DNA of 5,120 bases from CAYVBJ01 sp964517005 (GTDB taxonomy: Bacteria > Bacteroidota > Rhodothermia > Balneolales > Balneolaceae): contig CAZFAJ010000143.1 of assembly GCA_964517005.1 (NCBI GenBank), positions 1 to 5,120 of the forward strand. Reading direction: 5' to 3'. The translations under genes and the position numbers were made by a program. The notes under the pieces are model-generated. The model worked only from the letters and a program-made list of their open reading frames with translations. It had not been told where the DNA came from and searched no databases. Positions 1 to 5,108 of the stretch are shown here, piece by piece. Each line of letters starts with the position of its first letter. Position 1 is the first letter of the stretch.

Positions 1-1160
1 TTTCCCGGGAAAAAACCCTTGAACTGCTGCCTACAATTGAATCCGAAGGACTGAAAGGCGGGGTGATTTACTACGATGGCCAGTTCGATGACTCCAGGCT
101 TGCAATCAACCTGGTTCAGACTGCGCTCGATCATGATGCAACCGTTCTCAATTACACCAAAGTAACCGGCCTTCTGAAATCAAATAATACAACCAATGGA
201 GTTAAGGTTACCGATCAGATTTCCGGCGACTCATTTGAGGTGAACGGACGGGTTGTGATCAATGCGACCGGTGTGTTTACCGATGATATTTTGAAAATGG
301 ATAATGAGGATGCCAATAATATTATTGCTCCGAGCCAGGGAGTCCATATTATCATTGACAAAAAATTTCTTCCTGGTGACAGCGCCATCATGGTACCCCA
401 TACAGCAGACGGGCGGGTTCTTTTTGCAGTTCCCTGGCATGATAAAATTGTTCTGGGTACGACAGATACGCCTGTTGACGGGCCGTCTCTGGAGCCTGTT
501 GCAATGGAGTCGGAGATTGAATTTATTCTGAAACATGCCTCCCAGTATCTTACCGGTAATCCAACCCGTAAAGATGTGCGAAGTGTATTTGCAGGTTTGC
601 GTCCATTGGTGAAAGCAGGTGATTCAAAAGATACAGCTTCACTTTCTCGCGATCATACGCTGATTGTCTCTCAATCGGGCCTTGTAACAATTGCGGGTGG
701 TAAATGGACAACGTACCGCAAAATGGCCCAGGATACAATTGACCAGGCAGCAACAGTGGCCGGTTTAAATATCAAGGAGTGCATCACTGAAAACCTGCGC
801 ATCCACGGCTGGCTGAAAAATGTCGATAAAAAAGATCCGCTTTATTATTACGGATCGGACAGGGTTTCACTTCAAAAACTGATTGATGAACGTCCGGAGC
901 TCGGAGATAAGCTGCATGAGCGCCTCCCCTATCTGAAAGCGGAAGTGGTTTGGGGAGTACGAAATGAACTTGCAGTTTCGATAGAAGATGTACTTGCAAG
1001 AAGAACACGGGCCATTTTGCTCGATGCACCGGCGAGCATTGAAATGGCCCCGGAAGTAGCCCGGTTGATGGCTGAAGAAGCCGGACACGACCAAAAATGG
1101 CAGGAAGAACAATTAAAGGACTACATGGCAATTGCTGAAAGTTACGTACTGTCTGAATAA
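1..1160 (+). CDS. glpD: FAD-dependent glycerol-3-phosphate dehydrogenase, 5'-truncated by window edge
   Basis: The enzyme oxidises sn-glycerol 3-phosphate to dihydroxyacetone phosphate at the inner membrane and passes electrons through FAD to quinone. The reading frame is open from base 3, so the GTG at 63 is only an internal Val codon; 385 residues are visible. Homologues run about 500-560 residues, so the N-terminal part with the FAD dinucleotide-binding GxGxxG is missing. Seen in order: YYDGQFDDSRL (bases 69-101), INATG, PSQGVHI, the PWHDKIVLGTTDTP segment, GLRPLVK (594-614), SRDH, IAGGKWTTYR (690-719), then a C-terminal helical DAO_C-type domain with EDVLARRTRA. From memory these motifs match mitochondrial GPD2 better than E. 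coli GlpD, but the EF-hand tail of GPD2 is absent. glpF follows after 44 bases on the same strand, which supports a glycerol catabolic operon. The identity is secure; only the 5' end is unseen. Confidence 0.96.
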   Translation, partial: SREKTLELLPTIESEGLKGGVIYYDGQFDDSRLAINLVQTALDHDATVLNYTKVTGLLKSNNTTNGVKVTDQISGDSFEVNGRVVINATGVFTDDILKMDNEDANNIIAPSQGVHIIIDKKFLPGDSAIMVPHTADGRVLFAVPWHDKIVLGTTDTPVDGPSLEPVAMESEIEFILKHASQYLTGNPTRKDVRSVFAGLRPLVKAGDSKDTASLSRDHTLIVSQSGLVTIAGGKWTTYRKMAQDTIDQAATVAGLNIKECITENLRIHGWLKNVDKKDPLYYYGSDRVSLQKLIDERPELGDKLHERLPYLKAEVVWGVRNELAVSIEDVLARRTRAILLDAPASIEMAPEVARLMAEEAGHDQKWQEEQLKDYMAIAESYVLSE

Positions 1161-1204
1161 AACTAACTGAAAGTTCTAAACTCATAATTCTAAGTCTAAC
1201 TAAC

Positions 1205-1972
1205 ATGTATCCATTTATTGCCGAAATTATAGGTACCGCCATTTTAATCATCTTCGGAGGCGGTGTTGTTGCAAATGTTGTTCTCAAAAAAACCAAGGGT
1301 CATGCCAGTGGCTGGATTGTTATCACCTGGGGATGGGGAATGGGCGTTTTTGTAGCTGTATTTACTGTTGGCCAGTTCAGCGGAGCTCATATCAATCCGG
1401 CCGTCACAATCGGGCTTGCAGCAGCAGGCCTGTTCGATTGGATTATGGTAGTGCCCTATATTATCGCTCAAACATTTGGGGGATTTCTGGGTGGCGTAAT
1501 CGTCTGGCTGGCCTATAAAGATCATTTTTCAGCAACTGAAGATGAGGGTGTTAAACTGGCAATCTTCTCCACAGCTCCTGAAATCAGAAACTATCCGTCC
1601 AACTTCATGACTGAAGTTATCGGAACTTTTATTCTTGTTTTTGGGGTAATCTATATGGTCTCTCCGGGGTTTATTGGGCCAAACGGAGAGTTTCTGGAAA
1701 CCATTAACCTGAACGGCAAGCAAATCGGATTCGGCCTTGGCGCATTATCTGCACTCCCTGTAGGACTCCTGGTTCTTGGGATTGGTCTTTCTCTGGGCGG
1801 ACCCACAGGTTATGCAATCAATCCGGCCCGGGATTTGGGACCTCGTATTGCTCACGCAATTCTTCCCTTCCCGCATAAAGGCAGCAGCGACTGGGCTTAT
1901 TCATGGGTGCCTGTGTTTGGACCGATTGCCGGAGCTTTTATAGCGGCCGGCCTTTTCCTTCTGCTTCAGTAA
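1205..1972 (+). CDS. glpF: Glycerol uptake facilitator (aquaglyceroporin)
   Basis: This inner-membrane MIP-family channel passes glycerol and other small neutral solutes; members of the family also conduct arsenite as As(OH)3. The 255 residues are hydrophobic with the expected six-helix, two-half-helix layout. Both NPA boxes are intact: SGAHINPAVT (N64-P65-A66) and TGYAINPARD (N206-P207-A208). The Asp after the second NPA-Arg (D210) is the usual mark of glycerol facilitators rather than water-only aquaporins. Aligning by hand to E. coli GlpF puts the selectivity filter at W44, Y203 and R209, with Tyr in place of the E. coli Phe200. The ATG is chosen because the family's N-terminus (AEIIGTAILIIFGGG) begins at once after it; no SD sequence precedes it. 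The gene lies 44 bases after glpD, and its stop codon overlaps the ATG of a decayed porin-like gene. The missing SD fits Bacteroidota-type translation initiation. Confidence 0.96.
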   Translation: MYPFIAEIIGTAILIIFGGGVVANVVLKKTKGHASGWIVITWGWGMGVFVAVFTVGQFSGAHINPAVTIGLAAAGLFDWIMVVPYIIAQTFGGFLGGVIVWLAYKDHFSATEDEGVKLAIFSTAPEIRNYPSNFMTEVIGTFILVFGVIYMVSPGFIGPNGEFLETINLNGKQIGFGLGALSALPVGLLVLGIGLSLGGPTGYAINPARDLGPRIAHAILPFPHKGSSDWAYSWVPVFGPIAGAFIAAGLFLLLQ

Positions 1973-2226
1973 TGAAAAATAATTAATAGATAAAACTACA
2001 TCACTTCTGTTTCTGCTACCGCTTACCAATAATATAGATGCTGCCAAAGCCCAGGAACAGAAAATCACTGCATCGGCAAATGTGGATCTGAAAAGCCGCC
2101 GGATTTATTATGGTTTAAAACTTGGAAACTCTTCGCAAATTCAACCTGCCGATCTCGGCCGAATTTATTTTGAATCTGTACGATTTAACAACATTTACTT
2201 CATTCATAGCCAGTTTCAGTTTTTAA
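1972..2226 (+). pseudogene. Remnant of a TorF/Gcw_chp-like outer-membrane porin gene
   Basis: The ATG at 1972 overlaps the glpF stop (TAATG), typical of translational coupling, but its frame ends at TAA 1984-1986 after four codons. One missing base there would join it to the frame starting at 1983, which reads as a signal peptide: a basic start, the hydrophobic stretch TTSLLFLLPL, then AAKAQEQ. Next comes ITASANVDLKSRRIYYGLKL and then GNSSQIQP. This resembles the first strand of TorF-family putative porins, where consensus-like S-x-Y-x-x-R/Y-G and a later Q-P are expected. After about base 2145 the similarity stops. A different frame then ends in TSFIASFSF followed by TAA (2224-2226), which looks like an outer-membrane C-terminal strand ending in Phe. 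The simplest reading is a frameshift near the start plus a large internal deletion. The family assignment is from memory and moderate; the broken state is well supported. Confidence 0.55.
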
Positions 2227-2289
2227 TTTCATTCCATACTTCATCAAGGCAGATCTCGGGATTTAATTTTTTTATTCCCTCCCCGGCTT
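2227..2289. other. Short AT-rich spacer between porin remnant and ars control region
   Basis: This spacer contains T-rich runs and a small AGATCT palindrome but no credible gene and no GC-rich hairpin followed by a T-run. The frame that enters from the porin remnant stays open to TAA at 2301-2303, but its residues look like untranslated low-complexity sequence. No clear transcription terminator for the glpD-glpF unit can be seen, so read-through into the ars genes cannot be excluded. Confidence 0.4.
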
Positions 2290-2319
2290 TTGTGATTTTT
2301 TAAAGTAAATTGGTATATT
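2290..2319 (+). promoter_or_regulatory. Putative sigma70-type promoter of the ars cassette
   Basis: TTGTGA (2290-2295) and TATATT (2314-2319) are separated by 18 bases, giving a reasonable -35/-10 pair. Transcription would start near 2326, inside the adjacent palindrome and about 60 bases before the arsM ATG. The region is AT-rich, so chance matches are likely, and no strong TAnnTTTG-type Bacteroidota promoter was seen. The main support is the position of the operator-like palindrome directly after the -10 box. Confidence 0.4.
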
Positions 2320-2320
2320 C

Positions 2321-2336
2321 ATCGTAATATAACGAT
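2321..2336. promoter_or_regulatory. Putative ArsR operator, ATCGT-N6-ACGAT
   Basis: The 16-base sequence has perfect 5-base inverted arms (ATCGT and ACGAT). The inner six bases are also nearly symmetric, with one mismatched pair. AT-rich inverted repeats of this size are the usual binding sites of ArsR/SmtB repressors. It lies just upstream of arsM, within the same unit that encodes an ArsR protein. Placed over the predicted transcription start, binding would block initiation until As(III) releases the repressor. That role is inferred. Confidence 0.55.
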
Positions 2337-2385
2337 TGAAATTTTTTTGATCGTTTCCAATGAATCATAACACTATCAGAGTAAA

Positions 2386-3204
2386 ATGAAAATAGATATC
2401 CAATCCCCTGGTAAAATCAAACGTTCAGTAAAAGAAAAATACGCTGAAATAAGCCGGAAACAGAAAGAAACAGCCTGTTGCGGACCCGGCGGCTGTTGTA
2501 GTCCCGCCAGCTCAGTAGATTACACCATATTTTCGGACGACTACTCCGGTTTGGATGGATACAATACCGATGCCGATCTCGGGCTCGGCTGCGGCCTGCC
2601 CACTGAGTTTGCCGGCATCAGGGAAGGTGATACGATTGTGGACCTGGGGTCCGGAGCCGGAAACGACTGTTTTGTCGCATGGCAAGAGACAGGAGACAGC
2701 GGACAAGTGATTGGCATCGACATGACCGAAGAGATGGTCGAAAAAGCGAAAGCAAATGCTGCTAAACTGAATTATAAAAATATGGAATTTATCGTGGGAG
2801 ATATCGAAGAGATTCCCCTGGAGGATTCCGTTGCAGATGTTGTAATCAGCAACTGCGTACTGAACCTGGTACCTGATAAAGAGAAAGCCTTTACGGAGAT
2901 ATTCAGAATTTTAAAAAACGGCGGGCGGTTCAGTATCTCGGATGTGGTTATTTCGGGTGATTTACCCGATGAAATCCGTGATGACGCAGAAATGTACGCG
3001 GGATGTGTGGCCGGTGCAATTGATAAGGATCTTTACATGAAAATTGTAAAGGCTGCCGGATTTAAAAACATAGCTATCCAAAAATCTAAAGAGATTCAGC
3101 TTCCGGATGATATCTTGCTGAAATATCTGACACCTGAAAAAGCGGATGTATTCAGGAATTCAGACACCGGTATTTATAGTATCACAGTTTATGCAGAGAA
3201 ATGA
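2386..3204 (+). CDS. arsM: Arsenite methyltransferase
   Basis: ArsM transfers methyl groups from S-adenosylmethionine to As(III), giving mono-, di- and trimethylated arsenicals, some volatile. It is a cytosolic class I methyltransferase; the 272 residues match the short bacterial form, which lacks the long C-terminal extension of algal ArsM. The SAM-binding glycine loop is DLGSGAGNDC (86-95), and D112 in GIDMTEEM is the ribose-binding acid. The three conserved arsenic-binding cysteines are present: C69 in GLGCGLP, C157 in SNCVLNLVPDK and C207 in YAGCVAGA. The N-terminus also has a CCGPGGCC cluster (31-38), which could supply the fourth Cys found in many homologues and could bind metal. The ATG at 2386 is preceded by only a weak AGAG. 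A likely promoter and ArsR operator lie upstream, and arsR follows after 57 bases. The identity is firm; the exact methylation end product cannot be told. Confidence 0.95.
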   Translation: MKIDIQSPGKIKRSVKEKYAEISRKQKETACCGPGGCCSPASSVDYTIFSDDYSGLDGYNTDADLGLGCGLPTEFAGIREGDTIVDLGSGAGNDCFVAWQETGDSGQVIGIDMTEEMVEKAKANAAKLNYKNMEFIVGDIEEIPLEDSVADVVISNCVLNLVPDKEKAFTEIFRILKNGGRFSISDVVISGDLPDEIRDDAEMYAGCVAGAIDKDLYMKIVKAAGFKNIAIQKSKEIQLPDDILLKYLTPEKADVFRNSDTGIYSITVYAEK

Positions 3205-3261
3205 ACTCAGTACAGATATTTTCATCAACAGGTTTTTTTAATCATTACACAAACCAACGCT

Positions 3262-3588
3262 ATGATCAAAACAAGTACATCAACACTCGATGACAACACT
3301 CTAAAGCGGTCCGCTGCCATTGCCAAAGCCCTCGGTCACCCTGCACGGATTGCCATTTTGAAAATCCTGGCTGACCGCAGTACCTGTTTTTGCGGGGATA
3401 TTACCGATATTCTTCCGCTTGCTCAATCCACCATATCACAGCACCTGAAGGCTTTGAAATCCGCCGGGCTTATCAAGGGTGAACTGGAGGGTGTGCGAAC
3501 CTGCTATTGCCTGAATCCGAGTGGAATCAGTGAGCTGCAAAAATTACTATCCGAACTATCCGATGAACTCGTACAAACCTGCTGCTAA
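3262..3588 (+). CDS. arsR: ArsR-family metalloid-responsive repressor
   Basis: This is a 108-residue winged-helix homodimeric repressor that leaves DNA when it binds As(III) or a similar metalloid. The opening KALGHPARIAILKIL (22-36) is the family hallmark. The recognition helix is in QSTISQHLKALKSAGLI (55-71), and the wing carries GELEGVRTCYCLN. Candidate inducer ligands are C42 and C44 (TCFCGD), C81 and C83 in the wing, and the C-terminal C107-C108; CxC at the start of the helix-turn-helix recalls the E. coli ArsR site but is not identical. The gene is second in the cassette, with no clear promoter or SD of its own in the 57-base gap. It is thus probably co-transcribed with arsM and autoregulated through the palindrome at 2321-2336. 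The next gene starts five bases after its stop. The family is certain; As(III) as inducer is inferred from context and the cysteines. Confidence 0.93.
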   Translation: MIKTSTSTLDDNTLKRSAAIAKALGHPARIAILKILADRSTCFCGDITDILPLAQSTISQHLKALKSAGLIKGELEGVRTCYCLNPSGISELQKLLSELSDELVQTCC

Positions 3589-3593
3589 AAAAT

Positions 3594-4358
3594 ATGAAAA
3601 TTGCCCTCTTTAGTGACATACACGCCAATATTGACGCACTCGAACCGGTACTTGAAGACATTTATTCTAAATCACCGGATGCGGTTTACTGCCTCGGTGA
3701 CCTTGTGGGATATGCGCCCTATCCTAATGAAGTAATTGAAACGATCCGTAGAAAAGGAATCCCGGTCATCGCAGGTAATTATGACCAGGGTGTAGGCCTG
3801 AAAAGCGATGATTGTGGATGCGCCTACAAAACGGAAGAAGATAAAGCCCGTGGTGCCGAATCAATCGCATTTACCAATCAAATTATCTCGGACGAAAACC
3901 GGGCTTACCTCCGCTCCCTTCCTGCACATCTGCGCATTGAATTTGGGGTCAATACTGATCCGTATCATCTTCTGTTAGTTCACGGAAGTCCTCGTAAGAT
4001 TAATGAGTACCTGTTCGAAGACCGAGCCGATAAAAGCATGCTCCGTATGATGGAAAATGCAAATGCGAATATCATGGCATTTGGCCATACGCACAAGCCT
4101 TATCACAAAGTCCTGGAAAACGAAGACGGCACATTCCGCCATGCCATTAATATCGGATCCGTGGGAAAACCGAAGGACGGAGACCCGCGTGCCTGCTATG
4201 TAATACTGGAATGGGACGGTGACCTGGACCTGAAAAATCCGGATGCACTTTCCGTGCAACTTATCCGTGTTGATTATGATGTTGAAAAAGCAGCCAAAGC
4301 GGTTGAAGGGAGTCCCCTGCCGGATGCGTTTGCTGATATGCTGCGCAACGGCGGGTAA
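3594..4358 (+). CDS. Calcineurin-like metallophosphoesterase with DCGC insert
   Basis: This is a 254-residue binuclear-metal phosphoesterase of the calcineurin-like superfamily, probably cytosolic (no signal peptide). The metal-binding blocks appear in order: SDIHAN (D8, H10), GDLVGY (D36), GNYD (N62, D64), VHGSP (H130) and GHTH (H165, H167), then NIGSVGKPKDGDPRA. The usual GNHD block reads GNYD, so the His often acting in catalysis is Tyr63. Directly after it is DDCGCAYK (72-79), a Cys-containing insert that I associate from memory with a subset of bacterial phosphoesterases; its function is not known to me. The start lies five bases after the arsR stop, so the two genes are almost surely co-transcribed and perhaps translationally coupled. 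The substrate cannot be told from sequence. In this context it might act on a phosphorylated or nucleotide-linked arsenical, or on an unrelated phosphodiester. Confidence 0.88.
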   Translation: MKIALFSDIHANIDALEPVLEDIYSKSPDAVYCLGDLVGYAPYPNEVIETIRRKGIPVIAGNYDQGVGLKSDDCGCAYKTEEDKARGAESIAFTNQIISDENRAYLRSLPAHLRIEFGVNTDPYHLLLVHGSPRKINEYLFEDRADKSMLRMMENANANIMAFGHTHKPYHKVLENEDGTFRHAINIGSVGKPKDGDPRACYVILEWDGDLDLKNPDALSVQLIRVDYDVEKAAKAVEGSPLPDAFADMLRNGG

Positions 4359-4373
4359 TTTATAAAGCTGAAA

Positions 4374-4378
4374 AGGAG
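4374..4378 (+). promoter_or_regulatory. Strong ribosome binding site of the DinB-family gene
   Basis: AGGAG lies six bases before the ATG at 4385. It is the only textbook SD site before a gene start in this window; the other starts have weak or no such site. Confidence 0.8.
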
Positions 4379-4384
4379 TAAAAA

Positions 4385-4822
4385 ATGTATTACGAGATAT
4401 TTATGATGGGCAGATCCCGTCTTACGAAACAGTTAAGTCAAATCGAAGATGGTGACCTGCTTAAGCGGGTAGATCCGGATGCAAACAGTGCCGGCTGGCT
4501 GCTGCGTCACATCGCTGAAGTTGAGCTGCTGTTTGCCAAAAATGTGTTTAACAGAGAGCTGAATGTTAAAGCCCAGACAATTGGTTCGATTGCGAAAGAT
4601 CATGGGCAATTTAATGAGATTGCACCTTTAACTGATCTATTGACACAGGCAGAAGAGGAACTGGGCAGTGCAATAAAAAATACCGATGACTGGGAAAGTA
4701 ACGTAACCACTGCAGAATTCGGAACGGTTACGAAAGCTGAAGCATTAGCCAGAATAATGACGCATACCGCATACCATGCCGGACAGGTATCCCTTGCTGT
4801 GAAATACGGAAAAAATGATTAA
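4385..4822 (+). CDS. DinB/YfiT-family putative metal-dependent enzyme
   Basis: The 145-residue protein fits the DinB-like four-helix-bundle fold. The family's metal-binding His triad is visible: H42 in WLLRHIAEVE, and H127 and H131 in MTHTAYHAGQ. Between them lies a variable helical stretch rich in charged residues. Some members of this superfamily are thiol S-transferases that use bacillithiol, mycothiol or glutathione; others have no known reaction. The gene begins 26 bases after the phosphoesterase stop with a good SD site and reads on the same strand, so it is probably the last gene of the ars cassette. A thiol transferase would make sense next to ArsM, because As(III) and its methylated products are carried as thiol conjugates, but that is inference. 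No signal peptide or membrane segment is present. The fold is fairly sure; activity is unknown. Confidence 0.85.
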   Translation: MYYEIFMMGRSRLTKQLSQIEDGDLLKRVDPDANSAGWLLRHIAEVELLFAKNVFNRELNVKAQTIGSIAKDHGQFNEIAPLTDLLTQAEEELGSAIKNTDDWESNVTTAEFGTVTKAEALARIMTHTAYHAGQVSLAVKYGKND

Positions 4823-4929
4823 CCGGATCTCAGATAACAAAAGTTGCAGAGGAGGGTGAAACGGAATTTATCGGGCTTCATTATATCAAGGCTTATCCCC
4901 TTATTACGTTGTGTTCACATTATAAAGTA

Positions 4930-4943
4930 TTGCAAAAGTGCAA
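4930..4943. promoter_or_regulatory. Palindrome 1, TTGCA-N4-TGCAA, putative operator
   Basis: Perfect five-base inverted arms flank AAAG. The same architecture recurs at 4962-4975. Such paired sites commonly bind a dimeric helix-turn-helix regulator; which one cannot be told. Confidence 0.45.
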
Positions 4944-4961
4944 ATGACAACAGGAACTATA

Positions 4962-4975
4962 TTGCATAATTGCAA
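4962..4975. promoter_or_regulatory. Palindrome 2, TTGCA-N4-TGCAA, putative operator
   Basis: Perfect five-base inverted arms flank TAAT. The centre lies 32 bases from that of the first palindrome, close to three turns of B-DNA. A TATATT (4958-4963) overlaps its left edge and could be a -10 box, although no good -35 was seen. Confidence 0.45.
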
Positions 4976-5093
4976 AAGAAGTTTGAATAGAGCGCTATAT
5001 ATGGTTCCTTCACGATCAGATTTCTTATCCCTCTGATAGATACATCAATCTTCATGATTATATTTAATCACATCTGTCCAAAACGTTTTTCTC

Positions 5094-5108
5094 GAACCCG
5101 AAGGGTTC
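5094..5108. other. Short hairpin GAACCC-GAA-GGGTTC
   Basis: A six-base-pair stem with a three-base loop ends three bases before ATG 5112. No T-run follows on either strand, so it is not a standard terminator. If ATG 5112 is a real start, the hairpin would sit over the ribosome entry site. Confidence 0.35.

Noticed and set aside
63..1160. Taking GTG 63 as the true start of glpD
   Set aside because: The frame is open to base 3, and the 20 residues before the GTG continue the family similarity (the ETLELLP and GLKGG portions), so the start lies outside the window.
2082..2303. A 73-residue intact protein starting at GTG 2082
   Set aside because: Its first part is the middle of a longer porin-like frame that begins upstream, the GTG is an internal Val codon, and the second half looks like untranslated AT-rich sequence.
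2232..2303. Minus-strand tail reading KLNPEICLDEVWNEIKN then stop
   Set aside because: It looks protein-like for about 24 codons, but a stop lies directly upstream in frame and no start or further similarity is visible; likely chance.
3205..3261. Separate promoter and operator for arsR
   Set aside because: The 57-base gap has no convincing -35/-10 pair and no ATCGT-type palindrome; co-transcription from upstream of arsM is simpler.
4815..4859. 14-codon frame overlapping the end of the DinB-family gene
   Set aside because: It is too short, has no recognisable motif, and is expected by chance in an AT-rich junction.
4856..4970. GTG-started 37-codon frame beside AGGAGG
   Set aside because: The AGGAGG directly abuts the GTG, leaving no spacing for initiation, and the peptide has no recognisable features.
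4957..5055. Minus-strand 32-codon frame MKIDVSIRG...
   Set aside because: No SD site, no motif, and it runs across the second palindrome; not enough support for a gene.
5094..5108. Rho-independent terminator or tRNA T-arm
   Set aside because: There is no T-run after the stem on either strand, and no acceptor or anticodon arm is found at tRNA distances within the visible sequence.
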